A DNA stretch of 64,000 nucleotides from Streptococcus oralis ATCC 35037. Its GTDB lineage: Bacteria > Bacillota > Bacilli > Lactobacillales > Streptococcaceae. Positions 27,731 to 37,939 of the stretch are shown here, piece after piece. Both the position numbers and the translations under genes were made by a program. Under the pieces are notes generated by a model that worked only from the letters and a program-made list of their open reading frames with translations, was not told the DNA's origin and did no database searches. The stretch covers positions 1,646,501 through 1,710,500 of the forward strand of contig NZ_LR134336.1 in assembly GCF_900637025.1 (NCBI RefSeq), in the 5' to 3' direction. Within the stretch, counting starts at the first letter, position 1. Each line of letters starts with the position of its first letter.

Positions 27731-30700
27731 TTAGTCTGATTCATCGTTTCGTTTCTTTTTACCTAGCAATCCAAGTGTCATGGCACCTGCTAGGGCTGTC
27801 AGAATTCCTAGATTTTTCAAACCATCTTCTTGACTTCCTGTATTTGGAAGTTGATTTTTTTCTACAGAGATGTTTTGGGTCAATTGATCTGGTTTCGAAT
27901 CAGGTACTGAAAGTTCTTTTTTATCAGACGGCTTCACTTGCTCTGGAAGTTCTACTACTGTTGGAGTATAGAATCCTGAAATGATATTTCCATTACGGTC
28001 TTTACGGATCACTTTCACACCTTTGGCTTGTCCTACAAAGTCTGCCTCAGGGGTAAAGGTGACGGTGCCATCTGGTGAGATTACATAAGTTCCTTCACCT
28101 GGAACGACTTTTTCAGTTGTTCCATCTTCAAAGGTTGGCGGAACTGTCAGATCGACATCACCTGTAAAGTTTGGTTTACCAGTCTGAGTTTGACCTTTAA
28201 GACCTTCTGATGTCGCATCACTCACTTGTGTTTGTCCAAGGACAGTTGGTGTGTAGCGAGCAGTAACTACATTTCCATACACATCCAAACGTTTCACAAC
28301 CAATCCTTTAGCTGTACCAACAAAGTCTGGTTCTGGAGTAAAGGTAATCTTACCATCTTTATCAATTGTATAGCTTCCTTCACCCGGAACAACCATAGTC
28401 GTGCTACCATCCTCAAATGTTGGTGGTACAGTCGAATCGATATGTCCTTCAAACACTGGTATTGCCACTTGTGGTTGGCCTTTTGCTCCTGTAGAAGCCG
28501 TGTCATGACCAGTAGATGGATCTACAACTGTTGGACGATAGCTTGCAGTAACTGGAGTACCATTCTTATCCTTGCGGACAATCGTTACGCCTGTTCCTTT
28601 TCCTACAAAATTAGCTTCTGGAGTGAAGGTGACGATGCCATCTAGTGAGATTGCATAAGTTCCTTCACCTGGAATCACTTTTTCAGTTGTTCCATCTTCA
28701 AATGTCGCCGCCACAGTTTCATCGATTGGAACAAGCGGATTACCACCTTCAAATGTTGGCGTACCTGTTTGAACAAGACCCTTAATGTTAACTGAAGAAG
28801 TATCTTTACCAGTTGGAGTCACCTTAGTAAACTCTGGGCTGTAAGTCGCAGTAACTGGGGTGCCATTCTTATCCACACGTTTGACTGTGACTGGAGTTGG
28901 GTTTCCAACAAACTGTTTGTCTGGCGTGAAAGTTACAGTTCCGTCTGGGGCAATCGTGTAAGTTCCTTGGCCTGGAATAGTCTTCTCTTTGCTTCCATCT
29001 TCGAAGGTTGGTTCAACTGTTTCATCGATTGGAACCAGTGGATCACCACCTTGGAAGCTTGGAGTGCCTGTTTGTGGAACACCCTGAGGACCCGTGCTAG
29101 TTGCGCTAGTTCCTGTTGGTGTTACTTTCGTAAACTCTGGACTATAAGTTGCAGTAACTGGGGTGCCGTTCTTATCCACACGTTTGACTGTAACTGGAGT
29201 TGGGTTTCCGACAAACTGTTTGTCTGGGGTGAAGGTCACTGTGCCGTCTGGTGCAATCGTGTAAGTTCCTTGACCTGGAATAGTCTTCTCTTTGCTTCCA
29301 TCTTCGAAGGTTGGCTCAACTGTTTCATCGATTGGAACCAGTGGATCGCCACCTTGGAAGCTTGGAGTGCCTGTTTGTGGAACACCCTGAGGACCTGTGC
29401 TGGTTGCGTTAGTGCTGGTTGGGGTTACTTCTTTCACCACCGCTTGGTACTTGACAGTAACAGGAGTTCCGTTGGCATCCACACGAGTCAATTCAAGTTC
29501 TGGTGTTTCACCCTTGAACTGTTTATCAGGAGTGAAGGTCACCTTACCATCTGCGTCCACTTCGAACTTACCAACATTTGGCACTTCTTTCACAGTTGCA
29601 CCATTGTCAAATAGTGGAGTTGAATCAGCTGGGAATGGAACAGAATCATGGCCTGGAGTGAAGGTCACTTTACCTTCTTGTACCTGACCTTGCAAACCTT
29701 CTGTCTTATCACCTGAACCAGTTGGCGTTACTTTCGTAAACTCTGGACTATAAGTCGCAGTAACTGGGGTACCATTCTTATCTACGCGTTTGACTGTGAC
29801 TGGATCTGGTTTGCCTACAAACTGCTTGTCTGGAGTGAAGGTTACTGTTCCGTCTGGAGCAATCGTATAGGTTCCTTGACCTGGAATGGTCTTCTCTTTG
29901 CTTCCATCTTCGAAGGTTGGCTCGACTGTTTCATCAATTGGAACCAGTGGATCACCACCTTGGAAGATTGGAGTACCAGTTTGTGGAAGTCCTTGAGGAC
30001 CTGTACTTGTTGCACCGGTTCCAGTTGGAGTTACCTTAGTAAACTCTGGGCTGTATGTCGCAGTAACTGGGGTGCCATTCTTATCCACACGTTTCACTGT
30101 AACTGGATCTGGGTTTCCAACAAACTGCTTGTCTGGAGTGAAGGTTACAGTTCCGTCTGGTGCAATCGTGTAGGTTCCTTGGCCTGGAATAGATTTCTCT
30201 TTGCTTCCATCTGCGAAGGTTGGCTCTACTGTTTCATCGATTGGAACTAATGGGTCACCACCTTTAAACGTTGGAGTTCCTATTTGCAGAAGTCCTTGAG
30301 GGCCTGTGCTGGTTGCGCCGGTTCCTGTTGGTGTTACCTTGGTCACTGTTGGGGTATATGTCGCAGTAACTAGGGTGCCATTCTTATCGACTCGTTTAAC
30401 CGTTACTGGAGCTGGGTTTCCAACAAACTGTTTGTCTGGAGTGAAAGTTACAGTTCCGTCTGGCGCAATTGTGTAAGTCCCTTGACCTGGAATAGACTTC
30501 TCTTTGCTGCCATCTGCGAAGGTTGGCTCAACTGTTTCATCAATTGGAACCAGTGGATCACCACCTTGGAAAGTTGGAGTACCAGTTTGTGGAACACCCT
30601 GAGGACCTGTGCTGGTTGCGTTAGTTCCTGTAGGTGTCACTTTAGTCACTGTTGGGGTATAAGTCGCAGTTACTGGGGTACCGTTCTTATCCACACGTTT

Positions 30701-33700
30701 GACTGTGACTGGAGCTGGGTTTCCGACAAACTGTTTGTCTGGGGTTAAGGTCACTGTACCGTCTGGTACAATCGTGTAAGTTCCTTGACCTGGAATAGTC
30801 TTCTCTTTGCTACCATCTTCGAAGGTTGGCTCGACTGTTTCATCGATTGGAACCAGTGGGTCACCACCTTGGAAGCTTGGAGTACCTGTTTGCGGAACAC
30901 CTTGAGGGCCTGTGCTGGTTGCGCCAGTTCCTGTTGGTGTTACCTTGGTCACTGTTGGAGTATAAGTCGCAGTGACTGGAGTTCCATTCTTATCTACCCG
31001 TCTAACCGTTACTGGAGCTGGAGTTCCAACATACTTCTTATCCGGCGTAAAGGTGATAGAACCATCTGGATTGATGCTGTATTCACCCACACCTGGAACT
31101 GTTTTCGTTGACTGTCCATCTTCGAAAGTCATTGGTTTCGTATCATCAATTGGAACCAATGGATTACCTTCTGTGAAGGTTGGGGTACCTTTTTGCGGTT
31201 GACCTTGGATACCATTTGAAGTGGCATCCGTTGAAGTTGGAACTACTTCTTTTACCACCGCTTGGTACTTGACAGTAACTGGAGTGCCGTTGACATCCAC
31301 TCGAGTCAATTCAAGTTCTGGTGTTTCACCCTTGAACTGTTTGTCAGGGGTGAAAGTTACCTTGCCATCTGCGTCCACTTCGAACTTACCAACATTTGGC
31401 ACTTCTTTCACAGCTGTACCATTGTCAAATAGTGGTGTCGAATCAGCTGGGAATGGAACAGAGTCATGGCCTGGTGTGAAGGTCACTTTACCTTCTTGGA
31501 CCTGACCTTGCAGACCTTCTGTCTTATCACCTGTACCAGTTGGCGTTACTTTCTCAACAACTGGGGTATAGGTCGTTACAGCCGACTCTCCATTTTTATC
31601 CACCACTCCAACTTGAACTGGAGTTGCTGGACCATAGAAGGCTTTCAGAGGAGTAAAAACAATTGTTTTATTTACAAGATCTAAATCGTACGTCCCTTGG
31701 TCGGCAATGGTTAGCGAAGTTACCTTTTGTCCATTCTCATCATAAAGAAAGACACTACTTTGGACTAGTTCAACGGATTTCTTTGCTCCATTAATGGTTG
31801 TTGTCCCTTTTGTAAAGTGGACCTCGCTCTCGCTTGCTCTATCCTCATCAAATTGAATCGTCGCTGCCTGCTTCTGCCCTTGAAAGCCTTTAGATTTCGC
31901 TGCACTTGCTGATGGAACAACTGGAAGCGGAACATAATACACCACCCGATACCAGGTAAATTCTTTTTCCAACTCTTCATCTCTAGGATCATCCGCGGTC
32001 AATAAATATTCATCGAGAGCTCCTTCTCCCGACATTGTGTTTGCATCAATATCCTCTCTTGGATAATAGCCAGGAATTTCAGGAGAAATCACTTGAGACC
32101 AAGTTTGGTCTGCAGACCAGGCTGAGTATGTCACACCAGCTGTCGCATCATTTGGTTGCCGTTTCGCCAAAACCTGGTCAATTCTCTTCGTGCGAGTAAA
32201 CGAATGAGTCTCAACATGTTTTGGAGGAAGGAGTGATAAATCAGAATGGTTTGTTTTTTTGAGATATTCATAATCAATTTCGCGAGTTCCACGAACAGTT
32301 TCGGTTAGTTCTGTAATCTTGTGTCTAAACTGAAACTTGAATTGTTTTGGACTAGCCGAATCACCAAAGGTATGATCTGTAAAATCGTTACTGATCAGTT
32401 CATATCCTGCATCTTCCAATTCCTTAATTCGACGAGCAGGATCATAAGAAATTGGTCCATTAGGTTTGCCTACAACTGTGTCTACCTGTCCTAGTTGCAC
32501 TTCCTTAGACGGATCGTTTACATCCACAAAGGTGAAACTTGCAGATGACAGTTTGGTGGACATTTGGATAGAAACATTATTAGATTCTGTATACTTAGAA
32601 TTGCCATTTGCCATGGCCGAAGAAAGATAAGCTCTCGCACCTGAGGTTGTATTTTGCTCGATAACTGCTCCATCGATAGGAAATTGAACCCTACTTCCAG
32701 CAGCAACCGGAGCAGTCGAATGCCAACGAACTGCACGAATCTCTGACCAATCCGACACTTGGTCTGCTGTGAGCCATTGTGAAGCATTAATTTCTGCAGC
32801 AGTGCCCGCAGTACGACTATATTGAACTTCCCAGCCTGAAGGTGGTGTTAGAGCTTTTGTCAAACTCACTGTAAATTCAGAGCCACGATTTCTGGATTCC
32901 AGCTGTTTATCACCTTTCATCGGCAAAGAAGATAAGACATAGACATCTGAAACTGACTGTTTAGCTGCGTTTTTATAGGTCACTCTGAAATCAATCTCAT
33001 CACCAGGATAGTGCTCTTGGGTATTGTAGGCAAAGTGCTGATTTGTAGCTCTCTTCACTTCAGAGTAGACACCGCTCGCTTCCGACGCCTGTACGACCAC
33101 ATTGAAGTCATGAGAGGTCGAATTTTTCGAAGTAACGGTAATACCATCCAATTCACCTAGATCATAACCATTTTGAGCTTGAACATCTGGAAGTTCTTCG
33201 TCCCAGAAAGCAATTGCTTTATAGGTATAGGTCCCATTCGGAATCGTCTTGTTTTCCAACTTCAAAAGCGTTGGGGGCATAGGGGAGTCTGGGGTTCCCT
33301 TCACTTGGGCATAGTAGAGAGTTTTCCCAGTATCTTTGTAATTATAATAGACCTTAAAATTAAGGTTTCCACTAAAGTTTAATTGTGGATCAGCCAAATA
33401 GGCTAAATGGTAAACTCCCGTCAAGTTTGCGAAGTTCTGAGTAGGGGTGTCTTTACCCGCAGTCCTTGTGATAAAATCTTCCTTAAAACCAGAAGCATCT
33501 GTATGTCGGTTGAAAACATCTGTCCGACGACGTCCAACCATCGAAATTTGCTGGATAACACGCGTCAATTCGGCTGAAGCCGTTTGAGAGAAGGAAACAG
33601 TGTTGCTAGTATTCTTAAAAGTGAAATCCGTTCTAGAATCCAACTTACTAATCGTCGAATCTTTATAGAGACTTTCCCAATTATTAAAACGTGTTTTGGT

Positions 33701-35572
33701 CTGGAAAAAAAATGCCGAAGTATCATTTGTCGAGGACTTCCTCATCTTGATATTTTTAAACTTGTACTCCAGTTCCTTCACATCTTGCTCTTCCGTCAAT
33801 CGTAGACTGCGAGTGTTACTATTAAAAGTCCCTAACAACTCACCTGTAGCTTTATTGTATACTTCTACAGATGCATCCGGCGAAGAGAAAAATTCATTCC
33901 AATAACGCTCCTCAATCGCATTGACTTCCCGATAAGACTCTCGTGGGTCCTGTATTTTATGAGTGACAGTATAGTCATTGATAAGATAATCTTTTTCAAC
34001 CTCAGCGACCGAAGAGAGCCGAACATAAGAACGGTATTCTGTTTCACCATAAGAACGAATTATCTCCGAATCTGACTGATTATAGTGTCTAAACTCAAAG
34101 AGAGAAGATTCTGGCTGATCAGTTTTTTGAACAAAGAGAGTATAGGGGAGAACAGCCGTATTTTGATAACTAGTCCCATCTGCTTTTGTATAGATCCCCG
34201 TCACAGTTAGGTTTTGTGCTTTTCTATTGATATCTGCTACTTTGGCATTCTTTAACTTGAAAGAAATTGGAATGAGCTTATTTTTATTGTTATTAATATC
34301 TTGAAGCGGATTGTTAGCTCTGTTAATCGTCAGATGGTAACCCGTCGCATCGGCAGTCCATCCTAGAGCTTTAGCTTCATCTGTCAATTCATAACCTTCT
34401 TTTAACTCTATATTATAGGTATAAGAAGTGACAGGATCAATGATATGCCCTCCGACATCACTAATCCCCATACCATTGATCATACGACCATCAAAGACAC
34501 CATTTCCATAGTTGAAGTAATCATTTCTTGCCGTATTATTCTTAGGATCTTTCGCACCGTTAAATAGATAGTAGGACACGACCGATGAATCATCGTCGAC
34601 AATACCATCGTTATTTCGATCGTAGCCAATGACCTGATTGCCAGACATTGGAGTCAGGCCACCCACCCCGTTTTCTAAGACTTTCCATGTGTGTTCAATG
34701 CTTCCAAGTTCTTTGAGGACATTGCCATTTTTGTCATAGAGCTTAGCAGTTGCGGTCACCTTATGGTCTGGCCCAATGGCTTGGACAGCACCTCCCCAGT
34801 TCTGAGTCAAAGGATCTATCTGAAAAGTATAGACGAAGTTATAGTTTGCTCCACCTCTCAGATTTGCAGGTTCTATCTTTAAATCAAGGTCCCCATTCGT
34901 TTTTTCTTGGCTGAACTTTACACCACCAACTGGAGAAGGGGTCAATTTAATAGCCTTCCCATTTTGGAAATGAATTTTGATATACCCACCAGAATAATCT
35001 GCTTCGTGTCCAGTAATACTAAAAGTCAAGGACTCACGAACACTATCTACAGCATGGATATCTTTGATTGGCGAATGAGTTTTAAATTCTGCATTGACTT
35101 CATCTAGCGATCTCTTGCGCCTAGAAGAAGTTTTCCCGCTAGAGCCACTTTCTTCCTTGCTTTTCTGCTCAGTTTGAGTTGATTCTAGAGACTGCTTTTT
35201 ATCCTCATCTAAAGAAGGCTGACTCGCTTCCTTCGTATTGTCAACTTGAGAAACTGGTTGGCTCTGAGAGACTGGTGCAGATACTTCTGTTTTGGACGGT
35301 TCAGCTTTATCCTCCAGCTCCTTAACCGCTTCGTTCTGTATTACCACTTTTTGAGGCTCAGAAATGACTTCCTGTCCATTCTCAGCACTTTTTTCCTTCT
35401 GTTGAATTTCCGCCTGCGTTTGTTGTTCCTTATTGTTGACTTGAGCTTCATCCGCTTGCACTGGAGAAGTAGCCATGACCATAAAGGTTCCTAACAATAC
35501 CGAGCAAGTCCCAACACTTAACTTTCTAATTGAAAAGCGGGAAAAAGATTGATTAAAAAATTTTTTCTTCAT
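27731..35572 (-). CDS. Giant LPXTG surface protein with 13 CshA-type fibril repeats
   Basis: Predicted cell-wall-anchored adhesin of 2613 residues. Order: YSIRK-type signal peptide (RFSIRKLSVGTCSVLLG, about 1-42); a charged, low-complexity Glu/Gln/Ser/Lys region to about 150 ending SRRKRS; a large non-repetitive N-terminal part (about 155-1005); a Mub/MucBP-like domain (about 1010-1095, FTFVDVNDPSKE...); a linker; then 13 tandem CshA-type repeats of about 100 residues (about 1220-2545), each ending in a TYTPTVTKVTPTGT-like strand; then LPNTG near 2575, hydrophobic segment and KKKRNDESD tail. CshA-like proteins of oral streptococci form fibrils that bind fibronectin and other bacteria, so adhesion is likely. 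The second of two adjacent ATGs (35572) is chosen since AAGGAG is too close to the first. It has its own promoter and terminator. Confidence 0.88.
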   Translation of the reverse strand: MKKKFFNQSFSRFSIRKLSVGTCSVLLGTFMVMATSPVQADEAQVNNKEQQTQAEIQQKEKSAENGQEVISEPQKVVIQNEAVKELEDKAEPSKTEVSAPVSQSQPVSQVDNTKEASQPSLDEDKKQSLESTQTEQKSKEESGSSGKTSSRRKRSLDEVNAEFKTHSPIKDIHAVDSVRESLTFSITGHEADYSGGYIKIHFQNGKAIKLTPSPVGGVKFSQEKTNGDLDLKIEPANLRGGANYNFVYTFQIDPLTQNWGGAVQAIGPDHKVTATAKLYDKNGNVLKELGSIEHTWKVLENGVGGLTPMSGNQVIGYDRNNDGIVDDDSSVVSYYLFNGAKDPKNNTARNDYFNYGNGVFDGRMINGMGISDVGGHIIDPVTSYTYNIELKEGYELTDEAKALGWTADATGYHLTINRANNPLQDINNNKNKLIPISFKLKNAKVADINRKAQNLTVTGIYTKADGTSYQNTAVLPYTLFVQKTDQPESSLFEFRHYNQSDSEIIRSYGETEYRSYVRLSSVAEVEKDYLINDYTVTHKIQDPRESYREVNAIEERYWNEFFSSPDASVEVYNKATGELLGTFNSNTRSLRLTEEQDVKELEYKFKNIKMRKSSTNDTSAFFFQTKTRFNNWESLYKDSTISKLDSRTDFTFKNTSNTVSFSQTASAELTRVIQQISMVGRRRTDVFNRHTDASGFKEDFITRTAGKDTPTQNFANLTGVYHLAYLADPQLNFSGNLNFKVYYNYKDTGKTLYYAQVKGTPDSPMPPTLLKLENKTIPNGTYTYKAIAFWDEELPDVQAQNGYDLGELDGITVTSKNSTSHDFNVVVQASEASGVYSEVKRATNQHFAYNTQEHYPGDEIDFRVTYKNAAKQSVSDVYVLSSLPMKGDKQLESRNRGSEFTVSLTKALTPPSGWEVQYSRTAGTAAEINASQWLTADQVSDWSEIRAVRWHSTAPVAAGSRVQFPIDGAVIEQNTTSGARAYLSSAMANGNSKYTESNNVSIQMSTKLSSASFTFVDVNDPSKEVQLGQVDTVVGKPNGPISYDPARRIKELEDAGYELISNDFTDHTFGDSASPKQFKFQFRHKITELTETVRGTREIDYEYLKKTNHSDLSLLPPKHVETHSFTRTKRIDQVLAKRQPNDATAGVTYSAWSADQTWSQVISPEIPGYYPREDIDANTMSGEGALDEYLLTADDPRDEELEKEFTWYRVVYYVPLPVVPSASAAKSKGFQGQKQAATIQFDEDRASESEVHFTKGTTTINGAKKSVELVQSSVFLYDENGQKVTSLTIADQGTYDLDLVNKTIVFTPLKAFYGPATPVQVGVVDKNGESAVTTYTPVVEKVTPTGTGDKTEGLQGQVQEGKVTFTPGHDSVPFPADSTPLFDNGTAVKEVPNVGKFEVDADGKVTFTPDKQFKGETPELELTRVDVNGTPVTVKYQAVVKEVVPTSTDATSNGIQGQPQKGTPTFTEGNPLVPIDDTKPMTFEDGQSTKTVPGVGEYSINPDGSITFTPDKKYVGTPAPVTVRRVDKNGTPVTATYTPTVTKVTPTGTGATSTGPQGVPQTGTPSFQGGDPLVPIDETVEPTFEDGSKEKTIPGQGTYTIVPDGTVTLTPDKQFVGNPAPVTVKRVDKNGTPVTATYTPTVTKVTPTGTNATSTGPQGVPQTGTPTFQGGDPLVPIDETVEPTFADGSKEKSIPGQGTYTIAPDGTVTFTPDKQFVGNPAPVTVKRVDKNGTLVTATYTPTVTKVTPTGTGATSTGPQGLLQIGTPTFKGGDPLVPIDETVEPTFADGSKEKSIPGQGTYTIAPDGTVTFTPDKQFVGNPDPVTVKRVDKNGTPVTATYSPEFTKVTPTGTGATSTGPQGLPQTGTPIFQGGDPLVPIDETVEPTFEDGSKEKTIPGQGTYTIAPDGTVTFTPDKQFVGKPDPVTVKRVDKNGTPVTATYSPEFTKVTPTGSGDKTEGLQGQVQEGKVTFTPGHDSVPFPADSTPLFDNGATVKEVPNVGKFEVDADGKVTFTPDKQFKGETPELELTRVDANGTPVTVKYQAVVKEVTPTSTNATSTGPQGVPQTGTPSFQGGDPLVPIDETVEPTFEDGSKEKTIPGQGTYTIAPDGTVTFTPDKQFVGNPTPVTVKRVDKNGTPVTATYSPEFTKVTPTGTSATSTGPQGVPQTGTPSFQGGDPLVPIDETVEPTFEDGSKEKTIPGQGTYTIAPDGTVTFTPDKQFVGNPTPVTVKRVDKNGTPVTATYSPEFTKVTPTGKDTSSVNIKGLVQTGTPTFEGGNPLVPIDETVAATFEDGTTEKVIPGEGTYAISLDGIVTFTPEANFVGKGTGVTIVRKDKNGTPVTASYRPTVVDPSTGHDTASTGAKGQPQVAIPVFEGHIDSTVPPTFEDGSTTMVVPGEGSYTIDKDGKITFTPEPDFVGTAKGLVVKRLDVYGNVVTARYTPTVLGQTQVSDATSEGLKGQTQTGKPNFTGDVDLTVPPTFEDGTTEKVVPGEGTYVISPDGTVTFTPEADFVGQAKGVKVIRKDRNGNIISGFYTPTVVELPEQVKPSDKKELSVPDSKPDQLTQNISVEKNQLPNTGSQEDGLKNLGILTALAGAMTLGLLGKKKRNDESD
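27945..31915 (-). repeat. Tandem ~300-bp coding repeats (13 units) of the CshA-type region
   Basis: About 4 kb of head-to-tail repeats. Boundaries lie near 31545, 31240, 30935, 30640, 30335, 30030, 29730, 29425, 29125, 28820, 28510 and 28225. Units 4-7 and 9-10 (counting from the N-terminus) are near identical. Units 2 and 8 form a second, distinct type (GLQGQVQEGKVTFTPGHDS) and are nearly identical to each other though about 1.8 kb apart. Units 1 and 11-13 are more divergent. Confidence 0.9.
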
Positions 35573-35618
35573 CATTTCTCCTTTATATTCATACTTAATC
35601 TAACATAACAGCTTTATC

Positions 35619-35648
35619 ATTATAACTTATAGTAAATAGAATTTCCAA
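35619..35648 (-). promoter_or_regulatory. Promoter of the CshA-repeat surface protein gene
   Basis: Minus-strand -35 TTGGAA (35643-35648), 18-bp spacer, -10 TATAAT (35619-35624); leader about 40 nt. Confidence 0.6.
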
Positions 35649-35695
35649 TAGAATGTTCATTTCTACATAAATTTCTTTATAACTCCAATTGCATA

Positions 35696-35723
35696 GAAAA
35701 AAGAAGCTGAAAAACCAGCTTCC
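35696..35723 (-). terminator. Terminator after fakA
   Basis: Minus-strand GAAGCTG / CAGCTTC with a 6-nt loop and a six-T run, about 30 nt past the stop. Confidence 0.85.
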
Positions 35724-35751
35724 TTCTGTTGTTTTTATTCAATTTTCACGA

Positions 35752-37419
35752 TTATTCCACACTGAAAAGATATGGATATACGGGTTGTTGACCTTGGTGG
35801 ATTTCGACTTCAACATCTTCAAATTCTTCTGCGATTTCTTGGGCAATTTCATTGGCAAGTTCTTCGCTTCCGTCTTCACCGACATAGAAAGTCACGATTT
35901 CACTGTCTTCGTCCAACATATGTTTCAATGTTTCTGTCAAGGTTTGGTGCATGTCAGGGTTTGACACGAGGATTTTCCCATCAACCATACCAAGATTATC
36001 ATTTTCATGAATTGCTAATCCATCGATAGTTGTATCACGAACGGCTGTTGTTACACTACCGCTGATGACATCACCAAGGGCTGCAGTCATACGTTCTTTG
36101 TTTTCTTCGATTGATTTGCTTGGATCAAAGGCAAGAAGACTGGTCAACCCTTGAGGAATTGTACGTGCTTCTACAACAACAGCAGGTTGTTCAAGCACTT
36201 CAGCCGCAGACTGAGCTGCCATAAAGATATTTTTGTTGTTTGGCAAGAAGATGATGTTGCGAGCATTGACCTGTTCAACAGCCTTGATAAAGTCTTCTGT
36301 TGAAGGGTTCATCGTCTGACCACCTTCGATGACATAATCCACACCTTGGGCACGGAAGATATCTGCTAAACCTTGACCAGCTACTACTGCGATAAGGGCA
36401 TACTCTTTTGTTTCAACAGGCTTGTTGCCTTGAGTTGCTTCTTTTTCAACTTGCGCTTCGTGTTGGTTACGCATGTTGTCCACTTTTACTTTGATCAAGC
36501 TACCATATTTGAGACCTTCTTGCATGACAAGACCTGGATCTTCTGTATGGACGTGAACTTTGACGATCTCATCATCGTTGACAACAAGGAGCGAGTCCCC
36601 GAGTTCATTCAAGTAGTTGCGGAATTCATCGTAGTCAAAGTCCTTAGAATAAGTTGGACCTTGTTTGAGGGCTACCATGATCTCTGTACAGTAACCGAAG
36701 GTAATATCCTCAGTTGCCACATGCCCTGCTACAGACTTGTGGTGCTCCGCATTGATCATTTCACTCATGTTGGCAGGAGTCGCTACAAAGTCTTCAGAAG
36801 CACTGTATTCACCAGTAAGAGCTGAAAGGAATCCTTCGTAGATGAAGACCAAACCTTGACCACCTGAGTCTACCACACCAACTTCCTTAAGGACTGGAAG
36901 CATTTCTGGTGTCTTAGCAAGGGCTGCTTTAGCTCCTTCCAAGGCTGCACGCATGACCTCAACAGCATCATCTGTCTGCTCTGCTTTTTTCTTAGCACCG
37001 ATGGCAGCACCACGTGATACAGTCAAAATTGTTCCTTCAACTGGTTTCATAACCGCTTTATAAGCTACTTCGACACCGGATTGGAAGGCAAGAGCCAAGT
37101 CTTGACCTGTTAATTCATCTTTTTCCTTGATAGCCTGAGAGAAGCCACGGAAGAGCTGAGAAGTGATAACCCCTGAGTTCCCACGCGCACCCATCAAGAG
37201 CCCTTTAGCAAGAATGCTCGCCACTTCTCCAACTGTAGAAGCCGGCTTGTCTGCTACTTCTTTGGCACCATTTTCGATGGTCATTCCCATGTTTGTCCCA
37301 GTATCTCCATCTGGAACTGGAAAGACGTTTAATGAATTGACATATTCTGCTTGCTTATTCAAACGAGTTGATGCAGCCTGCACCATCTCTTGAAATAAGC
37401 TGGTAGTAATTTTTGACAC
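35752..37419 (-). CDS. fakA: Fatty acid kinase ATP-binding subunit (DAK/DegV partner)
   Basis: Phosphorylates exogenous fatty acids bound to a FakB (DegV-type) carrier for incorporation into phospholipid. The 555-residue protein has the N-terminal DhaL-like kinase domain with the nucleotide/Mg motif FPVPDGDTGTNM (about 30-45) and ARGNSGVI, a central domain, and a C-terminal EDD-like domain (about 340-555). The start is GTG at 37417-37419 behind TAGGAG. It follows the Asp23-family gene by 2 nt, a conserved pairing in Firmicutes. FakB is not in the window. Confidence 0.93.
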   Translation of the reverse strand: MSKITTSLFQEMVQAASTRLNKQAEYVNSLNVFPVPDGDTGTNMGMTIENGAKEVADKPASTVGEVASILAKGLLMGARGNSGVITSQLFRGFSQAIKEKDELTGQDLALAFQSGVEVAYKAVMKPVEGTILTVSRGAAIGAKKKAEQTDDAVEVMRAALEGAKAALAKTPEMLPVLKEVGVVDSGGQGLVFIYEGFLSALTGEYSASEDFVATPANMSEMINAEHHKSVAGHVATEDITFGYCTEIMVALKQGPTYSKDFDYDEFRNYLNELGDSLLVVNDDEIVKVHVHTEDPGLVMQEGLKYGSLIKVKVDNMRNQHEAQVEKEATQGNKPVETKEYALIAVVAGQGLADIFRAQGVDYVIEGGQTMNPSTEDFIKAVEQVNARNIIFLPNNKNIFMAAQSAAEVLEQPAVVVEARTIPQGLTSLLAFDPSKSIEENKERMTAALGDVISGSVTTAVRDTTIDGLAIHENDNLGMVDGKILVSNPDMHQTLTETLKHMLDEDSEIVTFYVGEDGSEELANEIAQEIAEEFEDVEVEIHQGQQPVYPYLFSVE

Positions 37420-37421
37420 GA

Positions 37422-37787
37422 TTATTCTCCTACAACTTTGATATTTTGAATGTAGACATTCACAGTCTGAGCAGTAATTCCTAGTTGATTTTCTAAACTA
37501 AAACGAACACGCTCTTGAATGTTTTTTGACACTTCGCTTATCTTTACTCCGTAGCTCAATACGGTATAAACATCAACTGCAATGCTACCATCTTCGGCTG
37601 CTTTTATAACAACACCCTTAGAATAATTTTCCTTACCAAGAAGGGCTTGGAAATTGTCTTTGAGGGCATTTTTACTAGCCATACCGACCACACCAAAAAT
37701 CTCAGTTGCGGCACCACCTACTACGGTTGCAATCACTTCATCTGTCAGTTCGATTTGACCATCTTTTGTATTAATTTTTACAGTCAT
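37422..37787 (-). CDS. Asp23/Gls24-family protein
   Basis: 121-residue Asp23-family protein (about 10-115: DEVIATVVGGAATEIFGVVGMASK). These are abundant stress- or envelope-associated proteins; the fakA-linked member is widely conserved (YloU-like). It sits directly upstream of fakA with 2 nt between, so is co-transcribed. No membrane segment is visible. Specific role unknown; linkage suggests a membrane-lipid or envelope connection. Confidence 0.92.
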   Translation of the reverse strand: MTVKINTKDGQIELTDEVIATVVGGAATEIFGVVGMASKNALKDNFQALLGKENYSKGVVIKAAEDGSIAVDVYTVLSYGVKISEVSKNIQERVRFSLENQLGITAQTVNVYIQNIKVVGE

Positions 37788-37815
37788 TTTTTTTACCTCA
37801 ACTAGTTGATACTCT

Positions 37816-37844
37816 ATTTTATCATATTTCAGCCCAAGTGTAAA
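37816..37844 (-). promoter_or_regulatory. Promoter of the Asp23-fakA operon
   Basis: Minus-strand -35 TTTACA (37839-37844), 17-bp spacer, extended -10 TGATAAAAT (TAAAAT at 37816-37821). Confidence 0.6.
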
Positions 37845-37910
37845 AGCAGAATGCTGTATCGGCGGATATTTACTCTATTTTTCAAATGATTTTATCTCTA
37901 GAGCAAAAGA

Positions 37911-37931
37911 AAAAGACCAGTTAGGTCTTTT
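37911..37931 (-). terminator. rpmB terminator
   Basis: AAAAGACC / GGTCTTTT, perfect 8-bp stem with a 5-nt loop and T-rich tail on the minus strand, 9 nt after the rpmB stop. Confidence 0.9.
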
Positions 37932-37939
37932 CATTTTTA

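Noticed and set aside
28226..31505. Several plus-strand ORFs of 70-215 residues inside the CshA-repeat region
   Set aside because: They recur with the repeat period in antisense, are Trp/Cys-rich shadows and have no ribosome sites.
27945..31915. Regular ~300-bp repeats that could be taken for a CRISPR-like or satellite array
   Set aside because: They are in-frame coding repeats of one protein; unit length and absence of short spacers exclude CRISPR.
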